Assembly (NCBI GenBank): GCA_034440635.1
Contig: JAOTON010001680.1
Location: 1,678,001-1,742,000, forward strand
Direction of reading: 5' to 3'
DNA from: Lepas anatifera
Lineage: Eukaryota; Arthropoda; Thecostraca; Lepadidae
DNA: 64,000 nucleotides
The position numbers and the translations under genes are program-made. Positions 46,251 to 57,361 of this stretch are shown piece by piece. The notes below the pieces were generated by a model. The model was not told the DNA's origin, searched no databases, and worked only from the letters and a program-made list of their open reading frames with translations. Numbering within the stretch: the stretch's first letter is position 1; every line of letters begins with the position of its first letter.

Positions 46251-46789
46251 ATGTTTTCCTAACTTGTTTATCAGCCTTTTCCCCTCCCGATTGGCCACTG
46301 TTACCTGTTTACCTATATTTAAAAGAATGGTTATTCGTCTCGTCAAGAGCTTTCGAACGCAAACAAAGAATACATCTTTGCACTCCGGTTTTCCGATGAC
46401 CGTGTCCTAACCGCGTCGCGTCTCATTTTCAGCCCGAGCTCCTAAGGCCCTGGTGTGGGTGTTCGCGAGTATATAACATCCAGGCTGTGGGTACGACGCT
46501 GCGAGCGCACACAGTATGTGGAATGACGTGGAGGTGGTGGTGGTAGATGGGTCAATTAAAGGCCTCCTTATGTGGATCATATGCCAGTTCGTCTTCAGTT
46601 TGGAAAATAAAGGGACCAAAACAACAGTTCGCTTCTTGGCCTTCAATGTCCTCGCTGCAAAGGACGTGGACGTCCTCTGAAATCATCAAAGGATTTCGGG
46701 ATGCGATGGTGATGGGAGATGGCTGAGCTGGAGGGGCACAGGTGATTGAGCTGGAGTGGCTCAGATGGCCAAGATGATAGCGGCATGAT

Positions 46790-47530
46790 GTTCGTGTGTT
46801 ATTTTCCTTCGTACAAAGATTTTGCAACTACTACGATCTGTGATAGTCATGTGTTTGATTTCTCTTAATAAATTGATCGATCTTAATGAAATAAAAACAA
46901 CAAAGGAAACATGTTTTAAGGGAGTTACCTCAGATGCGATCAGTGTTTTTCAGCAGGAACGAAGAGGAGTTTTATTGGGGTTCAAATAGTGATCAATGAT
47001 AGGTATACTTCGAACTTTTTGTAGACCTATTCACTGGTTTGTAATTCACCCATACTGAAGCTAAAAAATCGTACTTTCCTAATTCAGGCACTAGAATGAG
47101 ACCGACTGAAGACTTTGTCTAGACCTGGTCTCTGCATTCTAAGCATGGTAATCACCTAGTTACGATAGGATTGTGACTGATTTAACACCAACTAAACCAT
47201 GGTCAAAGCCTCGTTCTTGCGATAAGTTACTAGAGTAAGAAATGCTAGCACATTTGTAGGCCATGGTAAAGACTTCGTACAGACTTGGTTATTGCATTTT
47301 AAGCATTGTAGGCACTTCGTTGCAATACGATGGTCGATGATTAAAACCAACTCAAACCTGGTCTCGTGCTAGCTCAAGCCTTGTTCTCGTGCTAACTTTT
47401 GGGCCCGCAATGTTAGTTTTTGGAGTAAAAAACTGGTAAATGCTTGCTAATGATGCAGACATTTAGAACATAAACTTTAGGTTCTGCGGCCCTCGTTACG
47501 AGGTTGTAACTTAGTGAAAATTTCTCTCAG
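46790..47530 (+). repeat. Unclassified 0.75-kb repeat, empty-site copy
   Basis: It matches the reverse complement of 55570-57310 with the central 1,025 bp of that copy missing. Shared blocks include CAGATGCGATCAGTG, CAGGAACGAAGAGGAG and CTAGACCTGGTCTCTGCATT. It thereby documents the pre-insertion state. No coding potential was seen and the ends are not defined. Confidence 0.75.
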
Positions 47531-47709
47531 TGAAGGGGCGTGGATTTATATCTCTTTGGGGTGCCCTGGCACCATAATGATGAATTGGGCAACCCCAATG
47601 GTGATTTGGGCACCCCCAACCAAAATGTGCAGCAAAGTTCTAATGAAGTTCTTAAAGAATAGGACACTTTCAACAAATACGGGTTACAGTATTATAATGA
47701 CATTCTGCG

Positions 47710-47742
47710 TCTGACCTACAACCTGATAGGTTGTAGGTCAGA
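47710..47742. repeat. Perfect hairpin: 15-bp arms, 3-nt loop
   Basis: TCTGACCTACAACCT and its exact reverse complement flank GAT. It lies at the edge of the repeat block ending near 47715, so it may be an element terminus or a junction of two inverted ends. Confidence 0.85.
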
Positions 47743-47769
47743 GCAATGGAAATCCTCAGTTATAATGGA

Positions 47770-48157
47770 CAGTGGCGGATCTAGATAGCCAGTAAGTTTG
47801 GGGGCAAGCCAAAGTCGATAAAAAACGGCACGCAGTGAGAGGATGCCACAATTTAACTGGGCGGTAGGTTTTGGGGGTAAGCTCAAGCATCGATAGCAAA
47901 CAAAAAAAACGTCGCGGGGTCAAACATATGCCCACAAGTTGCTTGTTTTGCTATCTAAGGCCCAATATATACACTGAAGTTGACAGGTCCTGTTTGAAGT
48001 TGAGAGTTGAAGCACCAAAACCTTACTTATAAACTAAAAAGGAGTCAGAGCAAAGAGGAGGTCGACAGCTTTGAGGGGGCCAAAACATAGTTTTGCCCCG
48101 GGATTTCCCATTTTGGAGGGGCAAAATGCATTTTTGCCCCTCCCGGATCCGTCACTG
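47770..48157. mobile_element. hAT-type MITE (388 bp), inverse orientation, perfect 8-bp TSD
   Basis: Ends are CAGTGGCGGATCTAG and CCCGGATCCGTCACTG. ATAATGGA is duplicated at 47762-47769 and 48158-48165. It is collinear with the reverse complement of 21384-21772. Confidence 0.93.
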
Positions 48158-48165
48158 ATAATGGA

Positions 48166-49984
48166 CAATGCCCAATGAATGTATGTACATACATACCTGC
48201 GAGATAACTTTTGCACACTCCATACTTAAGCAGTGATACAGCCCATAAGATACAGCAAAGTAGAAGTTATTCACAATAACTGAATTACGTGCCTATTTTT
48301 CACTACACGATTCGTCCACACATTGAAAAAGTATTTGAAATCAACAGAAGGCGCAGCATCATGGAGACCTTTGGTTTGTGGTGCCAGCTGTTTTCGAACA
48401 TTTGTACAAGTGTGCTAATATTTTTTCCATCGACATATTACTTACTGACTAATATTGATAAGCAGCGCCCCTTCCCTTGCGTTTCTGCCGGCTGACATTA
48501 TGCCATGACGTGACAGTCCGAGGGCCAACTATACTTTTTATTGAGACGCAATAGTGTTACCAAAAACGTAAAATGAGAAGCTGGTTGCACGACTACTCAT
48601 TGTACAAATAATCATGTACAAATCAAAATCCAGCATGGCATCGCTCACAATATAAGACACTAGTTCTTTACTGCTCCTATACTGATCCCACCTGCACCTG
48701 AAAAAACAATCCCATGAATCCCCCGTGTGCCCTAACAATTGTTAGGAATACATATGAATATATTTGGTGAGCATGTTTTTATATTTTTTAATGCAGTTAT
48801 TTGGCTTTGATTAATTCACAGGGTTAAAGGGAGATACGCAAAAAATTATTATTGTGGTTTCTTACTATTTGAAAAATCCTGATATTGAAACTATCAATTA
48901 TTTTTGCATCTTCGGCAAAATTTTGGGAGGCCACTTACTTATTATCGAAATAGGTTAACAGTTTCGATAAAATGTTCATCACTTACCCATGCCCGTACCC
49001 ATCACTTACTTTTCGAAAATTATTTAAAGCTGAAAAGTAATGTTTTTTATTATACAGATGTCTGTTCTCCTGTATTTGTATTTGAATTAATTTTAAAAAG
49101 CTTTTAAAAACTACAAAATGAATTAGTTTGCCCTAGAAACGGAAAAAACATAATTACTCAAGTCTTCAGCGGTTTCGTACCTCGGGTCTTGAGTCATTTT
49201 CTGCTTCGGCCCCAGGTTGACAAAACTTTGCATCAGATAGGTCACGTGACCCCGGTTTGAGAATTCCTAGGCTTCTGATTGGTTAATTGTGATTTCTTTT
49301 AAGCCCTATATTTCTGTTTCAAAAGAGTTTTGGAATGTTGTTTTTCTAAAGTAATTGTTTTCTGTAGTAGTCCAAAGTTCTTCATCACTGTTTAGGATTG
49401 ATATGACCTAATTCTTAGAGAAATTGATAGCCTTAGCCGTGTGTACGTCATATACATCGATATGAGGTGTACCGGTAAAGTCGTCTAGAAATGTTGACTT
49501 TGAGGGCTATTTTAAGGCATTTGCCGGCCGAATTCGCAAAAATGAGAATAGGACTTCTGAAACAACTTTTTGTAACCTTTTGATATAGTCAATAAATTTT
49601 TTCGTGTATCTCCCTTTAAATGATAGCATTTATGAGGCACTTGATAACGAAAAAAGCAGCAATGAAACAGAATGCAGTTTTGAGTCTGGTATGAGGGTCG
49701 GAGTTTCAAGTAGGTAGCAATGCGTCTTGGACGTCTCATAGAAAATATCCGTCTAAATTTATTGGAAACAGGTTTCGGAGCATATGTGGAGGAATAATAT
49801 ATGTGAAACAGCCGGAAGGGGGGGACATCACAGTTTGTCTCGTACGATTAGGTAAACTCTCTGGCGCTGACCTTAAAATGACCAAGAACTTCATTATCAT
49901 AACAATTCTAGCTTTTAGATGCTGCAGCTACTTTGGCTATTGGCGCCCTCACCACTAGATGAGTCTTTCCACTGGGTGCAATCT
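48166..49984. other. Unassigned AT-rich intergenic DNA
   Basis: Only short frames, with no domains and no recognised repeats. Confidence 0.4.
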
Positions 49985-50790
49985 ATAACTGACTGGTGGA
50001 TGTAGGGGCGAACAAAGACCCGGGTTTTGGGGGGCCAAACCCATGTCTGCCTCTCCTCCTGGGGGGGGTGGGACGTGCAATTTAGGTGCTGGACAGACAT
50101 AGTACAAGCTACCTCTCCAAGTACATGATCGCTCTCCTAGGGGGAGTTGGGAGCGAATATTTTTTTGCTCAACAAACCTAGTGTAAACCCCATTTTTCAG
50201 AAATTTCTCCGGCCTTGGGGGGCAAAAGATAGTTTGACCCCCTCCAGCGCTTTGGAGGGGGACATGGCCGGAGTGCTCCCTCCTGTGTCCGCAAATGGGT
50301 GGATATATCATTCCTCCTCTGTCACTTATCCTATATTTTTTACACAATATTTCGTATTTTAGGAATACGTTTCCCTAGGTATATGCTCAGTGCCTAGTCA
50401 AATGAGACTTTGAAATTACCTACAGGGCCGGTGTATAAGTATCTATCTCTGGATATTGCCGGAGGGAAGGGGGCCATTCCGGCCATGCCCCCGAAAGTGC
50501 TGGAAGGGGGCCAAACTATCTTTTGGCCCCCAAAGGCCAGATATATTTTTGAAAAAGGTGTTTACACTACGTCTGCCGAGCAATTAAATCTTCGTTCCAC
50601 CCCCCCCCCACCCCAGGAGAGCGATCATGTACTTGGCGAGGTAGCTTATACTAGGTCTGTCAAACATCCAAATTGCACGTCCCACTCTCCCCCAGGAGGA
50701 GCGGCAGACATTGGTTTGCCTCCCCCTCCAAAACTTTGGTCTGTGTCCATCCCCGTCTCTGGATGTGGGGGACCTTTTATTTTTCATATT
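49985..50790. repeat. Large imperfect inverted repeat with roughly 300-bp arms
   Basis: The left arm (about 49990-50300) and the right arm (about 50440-50790) are inverted relatives. Shared blocks are GATCGCTCTCC/GGAGAGCGATC, GTACATGATC/GATCATGTAC, the GTCTGCC/GGCAGAC edges and the GGGGGCAAA/TTTTGGCCCCC blocks. The roughly 140-bp centre is unique. It could be a foldback-type element or two head-to-head MITEs. The frames at 50347-49955 and 50410-50820 are arm translations, not genes. Confidence 0.65.
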
Positions 50791-50884
50791 AGGCAGTGCA
50801 GCATATTTTCATGTATTTAAGGAAGTGTATTTTACAGTGTTTATAATAAAATGGTTCTCTTCACACTGACGTAGTCGACAGTTT

Positions 50885-52790
50885 TCGAATTTGGGCGCCC
50901 CCTTCCCGTGAAAATCCACGTTATTTAGGTGGATCAATTAAGACTGTCTTCATTAAGCAATAAAATCCGTAAGAAAGGTGAAATGCGTTAAAACATCGGA
51001 AAAGTTTTGAGCCCCAAATTAGGTTTATTCTTTTTTTACCATCCAACATGGAACAAAGCAGCACGCGCTTCCCTCTTCTGGTATAACGTCTGGTTTTACT
51101 CCCGCAGCGCTCTCATTACTTCACACTCGCTATAACTCGTCCGACGGTTAAGGTTTAGTTGTATCTGAATACCTACGTCTCTCTCTCCTCTCCTTCTGTC
51201 GGTTACCATCGGGCCGGGCCCCACTCCTTTTTGCTCAGCAGAAGCCCTTCTCGCGACTCTACTGACTTCAGCGAACTCGGCCGCCGGCTAGCCAGTGCTG
51301 ACTCTGCCGCTGTCTCTCCTGTACCAAAGAGTGTCGGATGGTGGCGCAGATAATCAAGCCAATGTAGGGCAAAATATGGCTAGTAATGTTTGAAAAAGAT
51401 GACCTTTATATATTTCTTGGCTCATGGTTTAAGCTCTATTATTTTCATAGGGAAATTTCCGCTGAATTTCTCGCTATACAAATGAACGCGCCTCCACCAA
51501 TCAGCAGCCGCCATCGGCTGGATGCCGATTGCCCGCGGGGCACAGACAGAGGTTAGAAAGGTTACGCCGCTGAGTGTCGCTGGCGCGGAGTTCAAGCATC
51601 GGTGGGGAAGGGTCGCGTGGCGGATTATAAAACGTATGATTGTGGCGTTTCTGCTGTTGGACTGAGGGAAAACAGATGTAGGAGGCATTCTGTGCACATG
51701 GTTGGCTGTATGGGTTAGGTGTTTGTGCAGTGTGCGGTGTCGATATCACCGGAAAACATGAGCATGAGTTCAAAGAGGTACCGGGACAACCAGGAGCCAC
51801 CAAAAATGGAAACACGAAATAATAAACATAAATATAAATCCGAACAAAGGAACGAAAAACACGAAAAGACAAAAAAGAAGTTAAATGAGTTTGGTATGTG
51901 AATACGCTTGGTGGGAAAACTTGCAGGTACCGGTTTAGAATCCTTAGTATTTTTCAGCATAAGGGTAAATGATGCAGCATATCATTTTATTCATTGATAA
52001 ACACTTATTGGCAACACAAACACACGGTACATGTGGCATACATGACTAGCAGCTGACTTTTCATGTGTGTGCAGCACTAGACGTTTAAGCTGATAAAATG
52101 GCTATTTGAGGCGGAGGGATAAGCACCTCTTACAGTTCAAACAAGGAGGGTCCAGGGCAAATCACAGGATGCACGAGGCAATTGGCTGAGTAGGTATGTA
52201 TATTTTAATGACATTAACATCACTGTATTCCTTTCTCATGGGCCACTTCCCTATCACATTCTTTCGATGCCGCCACCACCCGGCCTACAGGCAGCCAGAA
52301 GTCACTGTGCACTGCCGTCTAACTATGATTATCCAAATTTTTATTTTAAGGCACAACAAATAGTTTGTATACTACAATACTCCGCTTTTTATCTCCCGGA
52401 TGACGTCGCGTTCCTAGTTAGTTATTGTTTATTTGAGTATTTTTCATTAGACTTAGACGTTCAGCACTCAGCTTTCGAATTATACCTAAGTTGTCGGAAC
52501 TTGGGCAGTCAGTGGCCTCACAAGTCATGTCAAGTATTGCAAATGGGGAATCTTAACTGACCGAAACGAGAAAGCACACGGAAATTTTGGTACGAGGATG
52601 GGAGAGGACACTTATGAACATCAAACAATGTTAGATGGATTATTTCGAGCTGCGGTAGCCTTTGAACGGCTAGGTTTTTGAATATGTTCAAAACGTTTAA
52701 AGTTGCATTGTGAAATCTTGTTAGTACGGAACATGTCAGTGGAAACGATGCTGAACGGTCTCGAATAGTGATTGGTTGTTGTTTGGACCT
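50885..52790 (-). repeat. 1.8-kb unclassified interspersed repeat, copy 2
   Basis: Inverse copy of 2405-4130, with matching blocks in reversed order (TATAACTCGTCCGACGGTTA near 51130, GCGCCTCCACCAATCAGC near 51490, GGAGGGTCCAGGGCAAATCA near 52145, ACGAGGATGGGAGAGGACA near 52592). Frames inside, such as 51872-51501 (123 codons), show no domain. Divergence from copy 1 is considerable, so it is old. Confidence 0.65.
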
Positions 52791-53425
52791 TAACCCATCA
52801 CCGCCTAGGGGTCCGATATGACCCCCCTCGGTTTTTCGAAAACGGTTTTGAGCCGATTCAGATGAGACCCGCGTCGTCTTGCGGGCCTCTGGGATGTAAA
52901 TGGATATCAATGGATATCAATTCGAAAGCTTATGATAAAGATTGACATCAGGTAGGTCTGGTCAACGTGTTGTGACGGCATGCTAGGCCCGTGTTGGAAA
53001 ACCCCAAAGTAGATGATGATTCGGTATGGGGCTCTAAATACCTTCTATCCTCAGGGTACTTGCGCTGTTTTGACCAGCAAAAATAGAAACACTTACAAAT
53101 TATTATAGGGGAAAATACCAACATGTACAAACATTTCTGACGCTTTCGGCACAAAAATTGGAAGGTTTACATAACAGAACCGTTCTACTTGCATATCCAC
53201 TCAGCAGGAGCGGCAAAACGTCTGGATTTAAGGGGGAGGGGCACCACAGATACCGTTTCTTTCCAGTCAACGGAATAGGATTAATCTTAAAACTCCTCAT
53301 TTAGGAGGAGGGCACTGTGCTCCCGTGCCCCACCAGTTCCGCCGTCAGAGCCACTCAGTGCTTCGGTTGACAAAATATTTCATAGGTTTTTGAGGTTCGG
53401 TTGAAAAAAGAAACATAAAACATAG
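52791..53425. other. Unassigned intergenic DNA
   Basis: No gene or repeat was recognised. The minus-strand frame at 52910-52530 overlaps the repeat edge and has no domain. Confidence 0.4.
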
Positions 53426-53428
53426 AAA

Positions 53429-53461
53429 TTTCCGCCCCAGTGGGCACCACTGGGGCGGAAA
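53429..53461. repeat. Perfect GC-rich hairpin: 15-bp arms, 3-nt loop
   Basis: TTTCCGCCCCAGTGG and its exact reverse complement flank GCA. No T run follows, and this is eukaryotic DNA, so it is not read as a terminator. It may be the centre or end of a small element. Confidence 0.85.
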
Positions 53462-53529
53462 CTTCTACTCTTGGTCTTCCGTGCATAACGCACAAACGAA
53501 GAGACTCAGAACATCGCCACTTACAACAA

Positions 53530-54330
53530 CTTATCCCTTATTAATTTCACGCAGGTGGCTAAATTGTTTGGGTTAGGTCACGTCAGGCCAAGGAGGTATT
53601 CGAGGTCATACCACCCGACTGAAAAACCTTAAAATCACGAAGTTGGTGGCAGCGCCAAAGAAACATCCTCCGATCAATCAATTCCAAACTTTTACGATAT
53701 GGAGCAGTAACTGGGGTTTACAAATCTGTTGTCCCCAATTTTTGTTTTGTTGACAACGGATAGGATCAAATTTTTGACCACCCCAATGTAAGCCTATGTG
53801 GAAAATGAAATGGGCTCCTTTTTAGTAAATACATCCTATATAAATTTGAAAGTCCTCATAGGATGTAGTATCAATAAGTTTGTGACCTTCAAGTTGATAT
53901 GTCGAGTATCTTACCTCTCAGAGGCCATCTGAGGTAACCTTAGCAGGCTGTGATTCTTTTTTTCAATAACTTCACCCTGAAAGGAGGCAGAACTCCCATT
54001 CGGATCTTGTTGTGCTTTTCTTGTCACTGTGAGTCCATTGATCTGCAACTTGACTATGCGAGGTTAATATGTAACTTTTATCTAACTTAAAAATAGGTTA
54101 TGTTACCATTTAACCTTATAAGGTCATGTCATACATCATTTGACTCGCCACGATGAGAGGACTCCAATGGTGCCCAGTTATTTGCTCTACCTTTGCACAG
54201 TAAGAATCTATAGGAGAGAATCTACGATCCCTTGTTGTAACTATATGGAGTGCTGTTTAATCTCTGGTGACCACATTTTTGAACTGAGCTAAAATAATTG
54301 TTGGTATAATTTTTCCTCGACTCGTGGGGT
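53530..54330. repeat. Possible divergent AGGTCA-rich relic
   Basis: AGGTCACG near 53576, GAGGTCATACC near 53600, TGTGACCTTCAAG near 53880, CTGAGGTAACC near 53930 and AAGGTCATGTCA near 54120 give a weak version of the family at 27451-28435. Borders and identity are unresolved. Confidence 0.3.
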
Positions 54331-55390
54331 GTTTTTGAGTACCGCTCTTAATTTTGTCCTAGATATTCCATGGGATCAGATAGGAAGCTGTATGGGTCAA
54401 AATATGCCCCCTCCCCCTACCAGCGGAGTGGTTTGTGTCACGTACTCCAGCGGGGCACGTGATAACCTGATGAGCGTCAAGTGAAATCCACTTCAGCTTC
54501 AATTAAAAAGATGTACCTATGTACCGGGCACCCCATGCTGAAAACCACAAACGTATGTAATGTACAATTTTTTACAAGCTTTTCACGACAAAATCAAAAC
54601 AATTGCGAAATTTCACCAACAAAGTTTGTCCTAATTTCAAAAATACAAGTTTTGAAACTTTTTTTCAAACTGCAAGCACACTGTATCCTGGACGTTTTAG
54701 AATCATAGGATTGGGAAGATGTGTAAAGGAAGAGGGTCATAATGGACTATGCTCGAAAATGCGCCCAGTGGTTGTTTTGAAAATACTAGAAATTGTTCTG
54801 CTCTAATATTGCATAATTAATTTGTCCACCACTATTGCACTTCTTTTCTGGCGACCAAAGGAACTAGTAAGTAGCGTGTATCTATGCTAGATATGCTGTT
54901 CTGTTTTACCTGCACTTTTAACCACGAGAGTGGTTTTCAAAGCATGCATCAACATTTAGTATGATAGATATTGTGAGCAGGTGAATATAGTCGATAATTA
55001 CGTTCTTTTATCTTATTTATCAAAGAACCCATCAAGATTTTCTTCGCACTCATCTGCACCATAGTTTTGTTTTACCTGGACCCTGCTGATTTTAAAAAGC
55101 GCCCTACCAAATTGCATCATGAGCGTATTTTGGAACGCACATTCCGATAATCACAGTTTGACTTAGTGATCTCTTTTCATGATTCCAGCCTTGGTAATCT
55201 GGCTCCAACCCGAGCTGCTTACCTAAACAAGTTGATAAAATTGGTGTTTATTTGGGAAGTCAACATTTCTGTGATGTTTATCAAAATTCTAAGTTACCTA
55301 GGTACCCATTGATGATATTCGTACCAGGTGGTGCTTAATTCCACTAAGGCAGTTGGAATATGGAAGGCGGTTCTCCGCCGTGGGGATGGA
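54331..55390. other. Unassigned AT-rich intergenic DNA
   Basis: Two overlapping short frames (54481-54708, 54603-54806) have no domain. Nothing else was recognised. Confidence 0.4.
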
Positions 55391-55394
55391 ACCC

Positions 55395-55560
55395 GTGTTT
55401 ACCTGCGTCCTAACGGGGGTCCGGCGCCACCTTTCCCCACCGGGGCCATTGACGACCCCCTCTCACTCCAAAAATATGGTTATCAGCGCAAATATGTGAA
55501 TTGCATTGGGAAGCTTGTGTGAATTCAGTATGGGTTTACTTCAAATGCTTACGCTCTCAA
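55395..55560. mobile_element. Left-end fragment of the AGGTCA-rich element
   Basis: GGGGGTCCGGCGCCACCTT, the GGGGCCATTGACGACCCCC end and CAAATATGTGAATTGCAT parallel the first 150 bp of 55963-56987 with many substitutions. The remainder is absent. Confidence 0.65.
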
Positions 55561-55569
55561 GTCAATTGC

Positions 55570-57310
55570 TTACCTACACTGAGATAAATTTTCACTAAGT
55601 TACAACCTCATAACGAGGGCTTAAAAACCCTAAAGTTCGCGTTCTAAATGTCTGCATCATTAGCAACCATTTACCAGCTTTTGACTAAAAAATAACATCA
55701 CGGGCCGAGAAGTTAGCACGAGAGCAAGGTTTTGACCAGGGTTGAGCTGGAGTTAATCATCCACCATCGTATTGTAACGAAGTGCCTACAATGTTCACAA
55801 TGCAATAACCAAGTCTAGATGAAGTCTTTATCAGGGCCTACAAATGTGCTAGCATTCCATACACTACATAGATACGTTAGTACCAGAACAAGGTTTTGAC
55901 TAGGGTTTAGTTGGAGTTAATCAGTCACCATCCTATCGTAACTAGGTGCGTACCTTGCTTAGCCCGCGCCCCACCGGGGATCCGGCGCCACCTTCGCCCC
56001 ACCGGGGGCCATCGATGGCCCCCCTCTAACTCCGAAAATATGGGCGTTAGCGCAAATCTGCAAAGTGCAATAGAAAGCTCGCGTGAATTCAGTAAGAAAT
56101 TACTTTGCATGTTTTAGTGCTCAAGTCAATGGTTTGACCTCCAGAGGTCAAATTAGGTCAAGATCGGCTATTTTCACTCAAATATGCAATGATTAAGCAA
56201 ACTGGGCATAACTCTTATGTCATTAGAGCTATTGAGACCTGGTAAAGTACATTTGATAGCAAATTGCCAGTACTTTTTCCGCTATGTGGAACGTAAAGAC
56301 CTCCCGCCAGTGGTTTGACCGCCAGAGGTCACCTCGTGACCTAATATGACCTGAGGTCACGAAAGGTCAAAAAGTGACCTTGCCGTATATCAAATGAAAG
56401 CCAGTGACAAGACAAACACGATGGTGTTTGTTTCACCGCTCTAGCTTAATTAGGTCAAAAGTTATTGCCAAAATACTGTTTTTGACCTCTGGTGACCTTG
56501 GATGACCTTGGAAAAGTCAAAGGGCAAATATGACCCCTGGGATCCGTGAAAGGGTGTCCAAAAACGTTGTTCTGAGCATTCTGAGTATTTGCAATCATTT
56601 TTTGTGGCATGTATATCATGAAATAGCTTTTCCCCATGCTTTTCCAATGGGAGAGGTCGCCTCGTGACCTGACCTCAGGGCACGAAATCAAAAATCCCGG
56701 ATATACACCTTGTAGACCCTGGAGGGGTCATGAAGTGTAGGAAGTTTCAAATCGATCGACTTTGAAATGTAGCTCTTACAGAGCTCTAAAGGTGAAGTGA
56801 GGTGACCTTGGTTGACCTCGTCTGGTGACCTGACCTTGGGTGACCCGGGGTAAAAATTTCAGGGATGATGGAAAAATGATGCAGTGAGAGGTAGAGCCCT
56901 CAACCGCGGTGCTGCGCCTCGTCGTTTTTCTGCTATCCCGGAAAAACCTTAGGGGGGGCCATCGATGGCCCCCCGGTGGGGCGAGGGTTAAAATGCAGAG
57001 ACCAGGTCTAGACAAAGTCTTTATCCGGTCCTACACTAGTGTCTGAATTAGGGAAGTAGGTACAAATTCTTTAGCTTCAGTATTAGTGACTTATGAACCA
57101 CTGACTAGGTCTACAAAAAAATAGAAGTTTATAATTGATCACTATCTGAGCCCCAATAAAACTTCTCTTCGTTCCTGCTGAAAAACATTGATCGCATCCG
57201 AGGTATCTGCATTAAAACATGTTTCCTTTGTTCTTTTTTCTTTTATTAAGAGAGATCAAACACATAACTATCACGAATCAGAGTAGTTGCAAAATCTTTG
57301 CACGAATGAA
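55570..57310 (-). repeat. 0.75-kb unclassified repeat with a nested transposon
   Basis: Inverse copy of 46790-47530, split at 55959-56991 by a roughly 1-kb element. The flanks CCTATCGTAACTAGGTG on the left and AATGCAGAGACCAGGTCTAG on the right are contiguous in the other copy, which proves insertion. The right end abuts the 3'-truncated LINE at about 57320-57362. Confidence 0.8.
55963..56987. mobile_element. Roughly 1-kb TTAA-flanked element rich in AGGTCA/TGACCT half-sites, copy 2, nested
   Basis: The left flank is TTAG (55959-55962), the right TTAA (56988-56991), compatible with a TTAA duplication with one mutated base. The left end is CCCGCGCCCCACCGGGG and the right end is CCCCGGTGGGGCGAGGG, inverted. 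Both sides also hold the palindrome GGGGCCATCGATGGCCCC. The sequence is nearly identical to 27451-28435, so both moved fairly recently. Confidence 0.85.
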
Positions 57311-57361
57311 AAACAAACTAAAAACATCATGAGCTTAAAAGTGGTGTAATGTATTATTGCA

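Noticed and set aside
53429..53461. Rho-independent terminator
   Set aside because: The stem-loop is perfect but has no T run and the DNA is eukaryotic.
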